From Dipteronia dyeriana (taxonomy: Eukaryota > Streptophyta > Magnoliopsida > Sapindales > Sapindaceae): a DNA stretch of 64,000 nucleotides. Below the pieces are notes generated by a model, which did no database searches, was not told the DNA's origin, and saw nothing but the letters and a program-made list of their open reading frames with translations. The first letter of the stretch is position 1. Every line of letters starts with the position of its first letter. Below are positions 42,831-59,046 of this stretch, piece by piece. The stretch lies in the NCBI GenBank assembly GCA_032871835.1, contig CM065296.1:118802146-118866145 (forward strand), in the 5' to 3' direction. A program made the translations under genes and the position numbers.

Positions 42831-43569
42831 GGCCGTAAATAACGCCACTCAATCAAGAATCCCCCTAAATTTGGGTTAATATTCGGCCCACATAATTAAT
42901 TACTAGTGAGTAAAAATAGTCATGGCAAACAGTGCGACAGAAATGGTCATTCGTTTACCCTAATGGTTATCAATTTGGTTAGACTCTTCTTGAGTGGTCA
43001 CTCAGTTTAATTTTGTAAATAAAATTAATCATTAGAAAATTAAAAAAAAAATCCAGGAAATTATTTTTTAAAAGAAAAATACCAATTTTTTTATCTACAA
43101 CCATCGATCATCATGATGGACGGTTGGAGTTTACACAATTTTTTATTTCCAAGAAAAAAATGAATTTTTTTATCAAAAATTAATAAATTTATTTTATAAA
43201 ATGTTTAATCTCCAACCGTCCATCACAATAACGAACAGTTGGAGATAAAAAAGTTTTTTAAAAAATAAAAATAATTCTCTTGTTTAATTGACAGGACATG
43301 TCCCAACTCCCCTCTTAAGTCCAAGAGAATCCTGTAAAAACTCTAATATTTCTATTTGAAATCTAAATCTTTTTGAAAACCTTACAGAAAATCATATGAA
43401 TCTGAATGTGACTTCTAATAAAATCTTTTAACAATCACTTTGGCTTTACAAACTTATTCACTTTGTAATTTAAAAGTGCAATTTAAATCCGTGGGTTATT
43501 GCCCACCATAAAACATAATTCAATTAACATAAGAAATTTGCTTTCTTTGTTTTGAACCATAGGCCGAAT
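42830..43569. other. Spacer between duplication units, with an inverted repeat
   Basis: Non-coding. ATGGACGGTTGGAG (about 43118-43131) pairs with CTCCAACCGTCCAT (about 43210-43223), with flanking TTTTTTATCTAC / GGAGATAAAAAA extending each arm to about 48 bp. The spacer also contains ATGGTCATTCGTTTACC at 42952, which resembles words in the long-TIR element at 27391-28086, so it may be a remnant of a related MITE. Confidence 0.45.
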
Positions 43570-44530
43570 ATTAACTTGTTCGAAAAAACTGACGATATTG
43601 ACACCTCTCAAAATCTGTATGCAAACTTCCTTTCTAAGTACACCTTTAAAATATTTTTAAAATCTATGGTTTGTAAATAAACCCCACTTAATACCAAAAA
43701 CACTATTTCTTTAATTTTATTGTATTATATTTTTGTAAGCACACCTCGTTATTTTGTTATCTAATCAGATTTATTTAAAATTATATTATTTTATATCTTT
43801 TTATTCAAAAAAATAATTTTTCTTTTAAAAATAATAATTTATAACTTCTGAAATAACATTTGATATTACTAAAAAAAAATCTGAAAAAAGTTTCTTTTCA
43901 TTGTATCTATATATATTTTTTACTTTCTTTAATTTTTTTAAGCTCAAAATTCTACAATTCTACTGAATTGAAAAACTACTAACTGCAGACATATCTGGTG
44001 CATGTGTTGTTTTAGCTCTTTTAGTTTTTTTTTTTTTTTTAAATATATATTTAAATCCATCAATAGAAAACACAATTACACCAACCAAGAAGAAATGCCA
44101 TATGTAAAATGAGGCTCTCATCACACAATAATGTATCGCAATTCCTCTATTCCTAAGAAGGTTTCTTTTAAAAAAAAATAAAAAATTGTTCATATGAAAG
44201 TTTATTGTTGGTATTGATTTTTTGTTTCACTCAATTATAGCCGTCATCAACTCAATCAATTTGTATTCCTTAAAAGAAATTGAAATTAGTATTTAAAATA
44301 GAAGTTAGAGTTTGATAAAAAAGAAAGGTTTTTATTATCATATCAAACAAATAATAGAAAACTTCTTTTTTTTCTTTTTTACAAAGGATTGTTTACAAAG
44401 GATTGATATAAAACCAATTAATAATTATTGATGAGTACTTACAAACTATTTAGTCATTTAAGTAATTTTACTCAAAGGTAATATTGGATTTTTAAAAATA
44501 TACTAAATTGGGGGTACATACAGTTTTTGA
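43570..44530. repeat. Segmental tandem duplication, unit 2 (empty site)
   Basis: Paralogue of 41010-42830 without the MULE. TATTTTGTTATCTAATCAG (about 43750-43768) corresponds to the sequence split at 41274/42221. The frame at 43960-44193 has no recognisable domain. Confidence 0.8.
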
Positions 44531-44734
44531 ATAGTGTAATATCGGCACTGTATTCGAAAACTATTTATGAAAAATCTAAAATATGCACATATGCATAACA
44601 TGCTATAATTAAAATTATGAACTACCAATTTTATCATCACATGTGGTTCATCTCACGATTCTAACAAATTTACACGAAGCTGGTGATTACCTAGGAAAAA
44701 TAGTTTAAAATAAAAGAAGGAGCACTAAAGCCCG

Positions 44735-45808
44735 GTTAGTGGAAATAAGCTTTGAAAACAAAATCTTGTGTGCTAAGTATGGTTTTAGCAACAATTCGTT
44801 GTTGTGGAATTTTAGTGAAGATAAGTCAGGTTCTCATTTTGTAACGAGTATCAATAAGTTTTTTGGCGAAATTCATAGAACTCTCAACATTGTTAAAAAT
44901 GGGTTTCAAGTGGTAATTGGCAGTGGAGATAAGATTCGGTTTTGGCAAGAGGTTAGTGGGATTCGGTTCCTCTCATGACAGCTTTTCCGAGAATTTATGC
45001 CTTGGCTAGCAACAAAAGTGGTGTGATCTTCGAGTTTGGTAGATGGGAGAATACTAGATGGGTTTGGGAGGTTAATCTTCGTAGAGCTGTGTTTAATTCG
45101 AGGTGGATCAGTGAAATTACTTTAAAATGTGTTTAGAGAATATTCAAATAAGGACTGATATTCCTGATGCCATGGCCTGGTCTTTTTGTTCAAATGGTTT
45201 ATTTTCAATCAGTTCTTTCAGAGGTGTTTAGAGGCTGATAATGTTGTGGTAGATCAGTTTTCTGATTTTTTTTATGAAAAGGGATATGTCCCCCAAAGGT
45301 GGAGGTGTTTGCTTAGCAATTATTGATGGGTAGGATATTGGTTGCGGATGTTTTACATAGTTTCGGCAGTGTGTCCTTTGTGTGGTGAAGGAAGTGAATC
45401 GATTGATCACTTATTTCTTCATTATGCGTTGATCTAATAAGGTGTGGAGGATAAGTATGGGCTGGTGGAATATTTTTTCATGCTCTCCACCCATTATCAG
45501 GGAGTCTGCAGTTTGTTGGATTTTTTTTATGCTCTTTGGAGCCAAGAAAGAGAGCGTGGAACAATTTGTTTTTTGTTGTAGTCAAGTATATTTGGGAATG
45601 TCATAATGAGGTTGTTTTTAGGGGAAGAATTTCAGATATGAGTGTGGTTTTGGATACAGTTAAGTTCCGAATGGCTCTTTGGTTCAAGAATCATTGTTGC
45701 GGTTCCAAAGAGGATTTAACAATCCTCATTCTAGACTTAAAAGACAAATGTGTTGACGTTAACGTTGCGAAGTTTAAAATTTCCTTTAAAAAAAAAAATA
45801 ACTTCTAA
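44735..45808 (+). pseudogene. LINE ORF2 C-terminal remnant (zf-RVT region)
   Basis: Begins in the linker after reverse transcriptase (SFENKILCAKYGFSNNSLLW; later VVIGSGDKIRFWQEV, the common G-x-G-x-x-I-x-F-W motif), continues in shifted frames (FGRWENTRWVWEVNLRRAVF), and reaches a zf-RVT zinc-binding region with CPLCGEGSESIDHLFLHY near 45375-45430. A C-terminal stretch IWECHNEVVFRGR follows and a stop at 45806-45808 after KKKNNF. Frameshifts near 44965 and 45140 and stops such as the one near 45315 inactivate it. Endonuclease and RT core are missing; it is 5'-truncated, as many LINE copies are. It could belong to the same family as the LINE at 17570, but the two do not overlap. Confidence 0.75.
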
Positions 45809-46489
45809 TCTGTTACATTTCTAAAATTTATAAAACTCTTTCTGAAACAGTAATACTTCCTAAACTTTATACCGACTAAACATAATCCGAAAACTATTTA
45901 ACTATAAAAAAACTTTTCTATCTTTGTTTTTATATCTTTTTCTAAATTATGCATCTTTAATTCTATATTTCTTTCTTAATTTTGTATCTCTTTCTGAAAC
46001 TAATAAGAAATTAATCTGAAACTGTTATGTGATATGAATCTGTTATGTAATAGAAGCTGAAACCTATCAAAATATTTTATGTGTAAATAAATCTCATTTT
46101 CTCTAAATCTATATTAAAATCTTTATTTTCTTTTATAAAATAACTTACAATATCAAAATCAGATAATACTTATCTTTACGCAGCTTTACATACTCTTTTT
46201 ATACAAATCCGATATATATTTCATTTACAAAACTGTTTGATATAATATTATGCTTCTATGAAAGTATTTACGATCAAATCTTGTGTTACTAATCGTGTAA
46301 TAAATATTTGGTATGTTTTACGAAGAAATCTTTTTTTTTTCTATAATAGTTAGTGCTATAAATCAAATACTCTTAAATTTCTCATTCTCAAATATCTGGT
46401 GTAAATGTGATAATTTATCTTCTTTCTTTAATAATTGTAGTCAGTATGATAATATCTTTTCTTTCTCCGGTAATTGTAATCAGTATAAC

Positions 46490-46548
<59 letters not shown>

Positions 46549-49263
46549 TATAATCTGAAAACCTACTCCAAACTAATACCTATAGGAATTTGCCATATGT
46601 GTCCCTCATCTCTCTGGACTCATACATATCATGTATAAATATTTGTTATATATGTACAAAATGACTTTAACTCTGATTGAACATCTGTCATACACGTACA
46701 GAAGCCTCAAAGGTCAATAATCTGAATCTGATACTGTTGTTGATGAGTACACATCAAGTGTTTGAAATCTCTTTCTGAACATACATATAATTCTTTATAA
46801 ATATTTTTCTCAAAACATGTATAAATATTCTTTTTCTTTCTTTTATGGAAGTTCTCATAAATAACATGGATTTGAAAATATAGAAATCTATCTAAAAATA
46901 CTTGTACCGATTTTTCTTTGTAAAATCTTGTTCAATAAATCATATTCAATATGTAATCTATTTCTGAATTATGAATGAGTGCGATGATCGCCCTGTGTGC
47001 GATGATCTGATGTCACGAATTTATAAATATAAATTATGATAGTTTTTTTTAAAAGAAAAGTTATAAGTGTGAACACTCTCCAAAGGAGGATAGTTTTATT
47101 AGCACCCTACGAAGATTGAATATTAGTATAAATTATGGTTTAGAACAAATTGAAAACATATTAAATCTAGGAGGATTTTTTTAAAAAATTATATATTTTA
47201 AATACAATTAAATGATATAGTATTAAGTGATAAATTATGATTTTTGACATTTTATTATAAGTTGTTTTTGAGCATTTTTTTTAATTGTTCGACCATTATG
47301 CAAATGACAAATAACTTAATGAGTCTAATTTTGATTCATTAAGTGATAATTAAAGTAAACAAAAAAAAAAACAAATTACCCGTAATATTAAGGTAAAATT
47401 TGGCATATATCATTTTTTTTTCTAATTTAATCCAAAATAATTCTATTTGATTTATTAATACTTAAAAAAAAATCATGTGTTTTTCGAATAAATTTAATAA
47501 TTAGTCATGTAAATATAAATACATAATTTTAAATATTTCATACCATAAATATATAATATATTTATTCAAAACATACGATTATATTATATTCGTCTTTTGT
47601 ATTAATTGGTGCATCCTTAATTATACTTTAAAATGTTTTTTTTTTTAAGATTTGATTAATAATTTGTTAGAAAAAAGTCTAATAATTGTATATAAATTCA
47701 AACTATTATGTTGGTTGAAATAAATAATAGATTATCGAGATATTCGACGAAGTGATTATAATTTTAAAATTGATGGGAGATTTAGATAAAAAAATTTCAA
47801 GTTGGATAAATTGTTATATTTTTATTTTTTTTAATCATTCAACAAATATTTAAATAATTTATATTATATGTTGTGATTTGATTTTAATGCTTTTAAGAAA
47901 TCTAAACTAAATGTCATATGATGTTTAAGAAATCTAAACTAAATGTGGTATGATATTAGAGTGAAAAATTATATTAAATTTCAATTTTGATATAACAAAA
48001 TTTGAATTCAAATATATTTTTTCTATTCGATCAACTCAACCTAACCCGGTTGATATTAGATCAGATTAAATGGGTTAAAATTTACTTTGGATTGGATAAA
48101 AAATTTCAACCCAACCCGAAAATGTCCACCCGTCCTAATAGATGGCTGCGTGAAGACGGAGAAGGTGGTTGGCCTCGGAGCAAAGGGCTGGAAACTGGAA
48201 AGTGGTGGTGGAGAAGTGCGAGGAGATTTGCATTGAATATATATCTATCTGGGTATGTATTTTCTTGACTTATTATCTTGTCAAGTCATTGCTGGGTAAA
48301 TTTTTTATATGATTTTTTTTTATCTGTCCACAAGTTTTATGCCGTGGTTTATTCCATTTTATGGATGTAACAATTAAAAATTTAAAGCTTGTAGATTGTG
48401 TCTCCTGATCAACGGTGAATTTTTATTTTTATATGAATTTAATAGTTGATTTGGTGTTAATTTGGTGGAATAGTTTGTGCTGTGTTGTTATTGATTGTTT
48501 GGATATTCCTCATTGGGTAGAGGACCAGTGCTGGAACTTGGTTTACTAGACTATTGTTTTTCTATTTGAGAACACAATTTGTGCCCAGTAGTTGTTCGAG
48601 AAAAGTCCACAACCACCATCTACAGTACTTAGCAAATTTGGTTGGAGAAGAATTTTACAACTTTTTTCACGATCCAACACCCCTTTTTAGATTTCATTAT
48701 GTATTTAAAATAAGAAAATTTCAACACTATGCTGTTGATTTTTATTTGATGCTCTCATTTCTATAAATATTTGCTAGTTTTATTTGTCCTCGTGTTATTT
48801 TACTCTCAAGTTATCCGTTTCAAGAATTCATCATTTTGTAATGAATTCGAGTGAGTTTTATCTTTTCTAAGTTTGTGAAAGTTTGACTATGTAATTGCAA
48901 TAGATATTGAATTTCAAGACACCAACGTAAAGAAAAGTATGTTGGTTGTTTGAATGCTATAGCTTTTTCAGTTATTCTGTTTATTGTTTTTTTTAATTAA
49001 ATTTTTAGTTTTATTATTATTATATATATATAATTTCTTCTTTATTTTTTATTTTAATGAATTGTTAGTTTGAGATTATAATTGTTCCTTTTTTTTAAAT
49101 TCACAGGGAAAAATCGTCTTTTTACGTTTACCGTTAGATTGGAACATTAAAAATCAGGTAAGATGGACCAAATTTAAATGCTCTCCAGAGTCTAAAGTCT
49201 AAACAGAGTCTTTGTAGGTCGTTAAATGTACGAGAATATCTGTCAAGTTCTCTTTTGTTGTAG
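45809..49263. other. AT-rich intergenic DNA
   Basis: No gene was recognised. It holds the (TA)n tract at 46492-46547 and, at about 47995-48138, a hAT-like end (reversed, it begins TAGGACGGGTGGACATTTTC, followed by GGGTTGGGTTG). The GC-richer block 48140-48210 and frame 48554-48766 have no recognisable domain. The last part should contain the first exon of the DSE1 relic, but I could not place it; CAG|GTAAGA at 49153 is donor-like. Confidence 0.4.
46492..46547. repeat. (TA)n microsatellite
   Basis: About 28 uninterrupted TA units. Confidence 0.95.
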
Positions 49264-50263
49264 AACCACCTGATCCTGTGGCAGTGTTGAGAGGTCATCG
49301 AGCTTCTGTCATGGACGTCTGTTTCCACCCAACCAAACCTTTACTATTCACTGGATATTTCTTCTTTTTTATTTGTTTTCATTTTTTGTTTCTACAAAAA
49401 AATGATTTTTTATTTTGGTTCTTTCTGGTGCAGTTCTACAGACGGTGAGTTGCGAATTTGGGACACAGTGCAGCACCGGACAGTATCATCTTCATGGTTG
49501 TCATATCATTTTACTATGTCACAGTATTTTAATTTTTTTTTCTTTTTCTGTTTTGATTTGATGATCATGGCTTAGCATTGTTTGTTGTCTTGCTTGTATA
49601 GGGTGCACAGTGCGGTACATGGGATTATATCTGTTGCTTGTAGTCCTTTGATTGGAGGCAACAAAGTTATCAGGTTCTTTTTGAATCACTATCTTCCACA
49701 ATGTTAATTTTTTTTGTTCTTGTTTGAGTTAATGAATCTTGTATTGCTTATGTTGGTGTTTGTATCCAGGGTAGGGATGGAACTGTTAAAGTGTTGGGAC
49801 ATTGAAGAAGATGGTCTATCAAGGTAGAGTGCTCCTTCTTTCAGAAATGAGTTATTTGCATCGATTGTTATATTTCAAAGGGAAACAAACATCAATAAGT
49901 ATCAATGTATTGTTGCTCACTTGCGACGGAGCGATGCTCAAAACAGTTTAGCATGTTTAGATGCTTATATTGATGTCATCCGGACTTGGCAGTAGTAACA
50001 TTTAACAATTTCATTGATCATATTACAGTGAATTGTTAATTTCAGAATGAGATGATCATTTTATTTGTTGTTGGCTTTTCAGTGCTCTATTTAACTTTTG
50101 TTTCTTAAATTCCAAAGAAACTTTGTCAATTTCCTTGTTAGTATTGCTATGCTTTTTAAACTTGAGCTGTTGTTATGGACAGAAACCCTACACTTACTAT
50201 CAGGACAAACTCCTATCACTTTTGCAAGCTTTCGTTAGTAAAGATGCCTCGTGCTAGTGCAAA

Positions 50264-50905
50264 AGTAGCTGAAGGGCCTACCCATGACAGTGAGAGAGAG
50301 TCTAGGGAAACTGTTGATATGGAACGTTTGCATAACAGCAGAGGAAAGACTACAGGAAGTGAAATCGAGTGTTCAACCAGCCACGAAGGTTTGCTCAAAT
50401 TAATGTTTCAAGAAGTTTTGTTAAAGCAATAATCAAACTGTGGGTAAACAATACAAGTAGTTGAGACTTGTTCTGCCAATATTTGGCTCAAGAAGGATCA
50501 GAACACAAATTATCTGGATAATATTGTACTAAAGCTAGCTTTTTCTCCTAATTCAGAAATGATGCCCAGTTATGTAGCTTAAGGGCCTACCCATCACAGC
50601 GAGAGAGAGTCTAGGGAAACTGTTGATACGGAACGTCTGCATAACAGCGGAGGAAAGATTACAGGAAGTGGAATCGAGTATTCAACTAGCCATGAAGGTT
50701 TGCTCAAATTAATGTTTCAAGAAGTTATGTTGTCTTTAATCAACTTTTAAAGCAATAATCAAACTGTGGGTAAACAATATAAGTAGTTGAGACTTGTTCT
50801 GCAATATTTGGCTCCAGAAGGACCAGAACACAAATGATCCGGATAATATTGTACTAAAGCTAGCTTTTTCTCCTAATTTAGAAATTGATGCCCAATTATG
50901 TATTG
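50264..50905 (+). repeat. Tandem duplication inside the DSE1 relic
   Basis: AAGGGCCTACCCAT occurs near 50271 and again near 50582, and each copy continues through AGAGAGAGTCTAGGGAAACT, CATGAAGG/CACGAAGG, the next intron and TTGGCTC...GATAATATTG. The period is about 311 bp. It duplicates the 3' half of one exon plus the following intron and exon-like sequence, adding to the damage. Confidence 0.85.
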
Positions 50906-52813
50906 AAATTGGATCTTTGTGGTGTTATTTCATTTGTACCAACCTAGTTGCAATATTCAGACCAACCCACATGATCCATTTAATTCTCAAGACTAGTAGC
51001 TAAGTTGTTGATTTTGCAAGGTATCTTTTCAGGAAAACAAGACATAATTTAGATTACTATCAATTGAATATATGGGGTTGGGGATTTCTTAATTATCACT
51101 CTGCTCAACCTTTAGAATTATCTGCTACAAGATTTCAAGCAAGGACTAACAGACATATTTTGAAATCTTAGACAGTACGGATGCTGAAGGAACTAATTAT
51201 GTTGCTGTATCTGGGGAACAGAATTCTGAGGTCAATGCACAGTTTTCATTCATTTTTATTTTATTGCTATTTTAACTGTTTTTGTTGCTCCATTGCTCAT
51301 CATTTCATGTGTTTGATGTTCAAAGGTTGAGATTTGGGATCTCAATACTGCAGAAAGAATTGTTCGATTATCTCAAAACTGCTCTGGTGGCTCCCCAAAT
51401 ATTTCAACTAAAGGAAGAGGTGTTTTTTGTTTTTGTAGCACTTTTGGTTCGGTTAATGAGATTTTATGTTATTGACTAGAACGAAGCTAAATATTTTAGT
51501 TATATATGCAGAGCCTTCGTGTATGCTCATTTGTAAATATAATCACGTACTTGATTGAACATGCATCTTATTTACGATTGCAGAAACTTTCTTATTGTTG
51601 CATCATATTTATTCATTTTCATTTTCTGGGGACACAAAGAACAAACACTAGGTGTATATGATTAGTATCATTACACTTGAATCAGATAAAAAGTCACCAA
51701 AAAGGAAAGACAATTGTATAATGATATGCTTGGTATGATGCTTGGGAAGTTTAGCAGCTTCAGATATATAATATTTGTTTCCTTGCAGGGATGTGCATGG
51801 CAGTTCAAGCATATTTACCTTCTAAATCACAGGGATTTATAAATGTCTTGGCTGGGTATGTATCTCTTCTTAAAGGTGATTGAGTATCTTAGCTTTTTAG
51901 TATTTTTATTAGTTTGATTTCATAATGTACAGTACATGCAAATTTATATTAACCTTTGTAAATAAGCAACTTCAGTAATTAACCGATCTTATCAATAATT
52001 AGAACACAATGATGTTTGGATGTGGTCAACCTATGGCAGTTTTGAGCCAGTAAAGTCAATTAAGTCGTTTCTTGTATTCTATTTTCTTCTGTCTATTCCA
52101 ACCCTGTCATACGTATTGTGGGTCTTTTGCCCCTTTTACAAGTTGTTCTTCTGATCGATTGTCGTTTGAATGTTGCATTATAAAAGAATTATGCCACCTC
52201 CTTAGTCCTTCCCCCACTCCAGGTGTCAACTTTTCTTTGACTATGTGGAATCACTGTACTCATAAGGGTTGGTTCGGGAGTACGTTTGGAGTGCAGATGC
52301 CAGCAAAAGTGCTACATACGTTTTGTTGAATGTTCGGTTGACCTTATTCTTTTTTTTTTTAATGATATTCGTCAAATCCTTTTACGATCAGTGGATCAAG
52401 ATTATTGTACACTGGTTTTTAGACTTGTCAAGAATTGTGAGACCTGATAGAATATATGGTTCCCTTGATCTAAAATAGACCTGACAAGGTAGTGACAAGT
52501 CACTACCTTCAAGTTCGTAGATGGATATAAGCCAGTTCAGTTTGTGTGCTCTAATTTTGTTTCCCTTTTTTATACATGTACCAGTTATGAGGATGGTTCT
52601 ATGCTTTTGTGTGATATACGGAATCCGGGGATTCTAATAACTGCTGCAAAGTTTCATTTAGAGCCAGGTGTGGGATCCCGCATTTGGAGATCCGCCATGT
52701 ATACTGCTTCATCTTCATTTTCCTTTTCTAATATATTTGTGTATTGATGTATGACTTGCTTTGTGTTCTCTTTCCAATTCTGAGTCTATGCGTTGATGGG
52801 TCATGCACTGGAG

Positions 52814-53109
52814 TAGACATGACCACGGTTCGGTTCGAACCGTGGAACCGAACGTAACCGTGTGAAATGAACCGTAACCGTAACCGTAACCGGAATCGTG
52901 GAACCGGTTCCGGAACCGTGGGGGCGAAGGTTCGGTTCCGGTTCATCTCCTAAAAAAACCGGCCAAGAACCGACTGTTCCAATTTTTTTTTTTTTTTTTT
53001 ATTTTTCTTAAGCAAAAATGTAAAAAAAAAAAAAAAAAGAGAACCGAACCGCCGGAACCGCCGATCTCTTTTCCGGTTCTGGCTCCGTCCGGACCCGTGG
53101 ACATGTCTA
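52814..53109. mobile_element. hAT MITE inserted in a DSE1 exon
   Basis: Inverted ends TAGACATG...CATGTCTA (left continues ACCACGG, right reversed TCCACGG) with a perfect 8-bp duplication CACTGGAG at 52806-52813 and 53110-53117. Subterminal GGTTCGGTTC/CGTAACCG words repeat, and two oligo-T/A tracts lie near 52985 and 53020. Removing the element and one duplication restores the exon phrase VDGSCTGGMSRAADEEIVMY, which proves the insertion. Confidence 0.95.
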
Positions 53110-54817
53110 CACTGGAGGCATGTCAAGAGCTGCAGACGAAGAAATTGTAATGTATAATTTGGACCATTCGACGGTTAGTCATTGTGCCATTTATAATATT
53201 TATAATATCTCCTTCCACGTTATATCTAATCTAGTGGTTGTTTTGTTGAGGTTAAACATAAGATAGATGGATATGTAATGCGTCCTTATGGAACACAAAG
53301 AAATTAGCTTGGAACAACCTGGCATATCAAGCATCTCAATCCGACTTGATGGCAAAATTGCAGCAACTGCTGGTTGGGATCACCGGTAGGTATCACAATT
53401 AACAAATTTCGTTTTAATTCATTCATTTTGAAAGTTCTATGGAAACTCACATGCCATTCTAGCCTCTATTCATCATGATATACACGGTTTTACTTATTGA
53501 AGGGTAACATGAACTCTTTTTTGGTTGGATGAATCATACTGTTCCAGAACTCTGTCCTACATCCTATGCATCCACATCTGACAAAAAAGTATGTTGAATC
53601 ATATATTTGTAATTTATTGACCTTTTTTTAAAAGGAATGTAATTTATAGGCCTTAATAGTTAATATGGAGTTTTTTTAATCATTTTAATCTTGGCCAAGT
53701 CCTTGAGAAATTTCTCATGTCTTGTGAGAATCTTTTTGCAGCAAAATTCTAAAGCTTTCAACTGTGCAATATGTTCTCGATGTACAAGAGCGGGCCATGC
53801 ATTCCTTGAATGGAGAAATCTCAAAGTTTGCTTAAATGCATCTTGAAATGGCATAATTTAGCACTTTGATGACATAACTTTTGGATTTTGAAAGACACCC
53901 GATTTGATATTTCCATTTTAACTCATATCCTCTTCACATACCCAATATGAGTTTTAATTCAATGCTCTTTACGAGTCTCTTTGTAGCATACATATCTTAG
54001 GTAAAAAGATAACCATGTCATTTTGTCTTCACGTTCTAAGGATTGCTTATTTAATTCACACTTGGTTTCCTTGTTATTTATTATTAGAAATTTTAACCTT
54101 GATGACAGTGTAAGGTTATACAACTATCGCAAAGGAAATCCACTGGCAATATTGAAGTATCATCACTCTGTGGCATGTCCTTATTTCCTAGCTTAGGGGA
54201 AAAATAGCAATGCAAGGTTTGCTTTGATCCTCTTGGTAATTTATTTATTGTTTTTCTCTATTTCAACACCAGAGAAAGAAAATATTTAGTTGGTGGATTC
54301 TTTATTTTTTTAGTTTTATTCAGTATAGTTGATTATGGAAACAGATGTTTCTATTGTTTTGTGCTCTCTCAATCCAATCATACTGTTTTACTTCAAATAG
54401 TTTATAGTTGGAACTTGTTTTCTTCACAAATCTCATGTCCGTATATATCATTATGATCTAGAATTATAAGCTTAAACCTATTGTGTGTTAAAAGTTAAAG
54501 CAAAATACCAGTAATTTTACTCTACTCCATGGTGTTATATAACTTGTTTTTTCCCAGTAATCTTTTGTTTAGTAACCTGTTCCTTTCTATTTTCAGTCAG
54601 TTTGCATATTTTGTGAGATTTGATAGATCTCTTCCTCAATCTTGCATCCTATGGTTTTACAGATTTGGTCGGTTAATTTTTACCCTGATTTAAAAGTGAA
54701 TTATTTGCTGTTATTGTAGTGCAATGCTGTCTCGTTCTCAGCAGATAGTAAGCTCATGGTTCTGCATCAGAAGATACGACAATCGCGCTGTGGGAACTCT
54801 ACCCCCCACAGACTTGA

Positions 54818-55335
54818 AATGGAATTGTATTTTAGCTTTAACACATGCTCACACTAAGGGGTTATAGATCTCGGATCATATGTTCTTTGTGCTAGTTTAC
54901 ATAGGGGCATTGCAGGTGGTGATTCAGGATCGTTTGTGTGGTTCAGGTTTTGTATTTATCCCCATTGTAATTTTGCCTGCAAACCGGAACAAGTGCTTTT
55001 GGTTGCTAACTATTGTGGAAATGCTTGCATATCCTGTAACATGTTCACAATATTTGCTAAGTTATATAAAAAATTGACCTTTTTCTTTCTTTTGTTAGAA
55101 CATCATATGTTCCACTCTGTTACATATCTTGCAATGAAACTAGTTAACGTGACATCCTCAAATGTAATATTTATGTTACATTATTGTCTATGATACAGAG
55201 TCCCTCTGGACATATCACTATTAGAGCCTGCCCTGCAAACTCGCCTTCTTTTCGTAGATAGATTGTGACCTTGTGCCTTGTGGGCAATGTTGAACATTAA
55301 ACTTGTAATCTAGATGCAAACCCTTGAATAAGTTA
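54818..55335. other. 3' flank of the DSE1 relic
   Basis: Non-coding; nothing distinctive besides a possible 3' untranslated remnant after the old stop at 54815-54817. Confidence 0.4.
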
Positions 55336-55905
55336 CATACATAACGTTGTGTGATTGCATTGGTTATACAACTTTATGCAACTATAGTCCTGACATTGTA
55401 TGTCCCGAGAGTTTGTGTGTGAGAAGTTATAACACGTATAGTTTATATTTAACATATAGAGTCTATCATTGAGTTTCTTAATTTTGTATGTAATTTAATG
55501 TGAAATGTGTGATAAAGACTGCTACTTGCTGTTTTTGTCCCAGCACCATTTTTTCATTTATGTGAATGTGTAAAATGGATTAAAAGTGATGTTTGTCTTT
55601 TTGATTGTCTTGTGAGAAGTAAACGCTTAATTAGTTATATAACATTTTGTAAATTGCATTGGTTATACAACATTATGTAACCATAGTCTACAATGTCTGA
55701 GAGATTGCATGTGAGAAGATACAACATGCGTAGTTTATATTTAACATTTTAACGTATAGAGTCTATCAATGAGCTTCTTAAATTTGTATGTAATTTAACG
55801 TGAAATGTGTGATAACACCATAGCGAGTCCGTTCATTCATTTACGTGAACGGGTAAAATGAATTGAAAGTGATGTTTGCCTTTTCGATTGTCTTGTGAGA
55901 GAAGA
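55336..55905. repeat. Two tandem ~299-bp repeats
   Basis: ATTGCATTGGTTATACAAC starts near 55354 and 55653. GTTTATATTTAACAT, GTATAGAGTCTATCA / TATAGAGTCTATCA and GTGATGTTTG...GATTGTCTTGTGAGA follow in both units. Non-coding. Confidence 0.85.

Positions 55906-59046
<3,141 letters not shown>

Larger units (their letters stand above)
49264..54817 (+). pseudogene. DSE1: DSE1/TANMEI WD40 gene, non-processed pseudogene
   Basis: Exon-intron relic of the plant WD40 protein DSE1 (TANMEI; related to animal GNB1L), a nuclear/cytoplasmic repeat protein needed for embryo development. Recognisable exons: 49264-49354 ([18 protein letters not shown]), 49434-49496 ([15 protein letters not shown]), 49602-49673, 49770-49823, 50183-50388, 51176-51230, 51326-51419 ([18 protein letters not shown]), 51789-51855, 52585-52667 (YEDGSMLL), 52785-53173, about 53284-53385 ([14 protein letters not shown]), 54109-54172 and 54720-54817. 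Lesions: first donor reads AT instead of GT (49355); an extra base near 49791; a hAT MITE in the exon at 52785; a GC donor at 54173; one base lost near 54760. A Trp in LLWD is Cys. Retained introns exclude retroposition. An intact paralogue elsewhere is expected. Confidence 0.9.

Noticed and set aside
48554..48766. 70-codon plus-strand frame before the DSE1 relic
   Set aside because: It has no similarity to the N-terminus expected for DSE1 and no recognisable domain.
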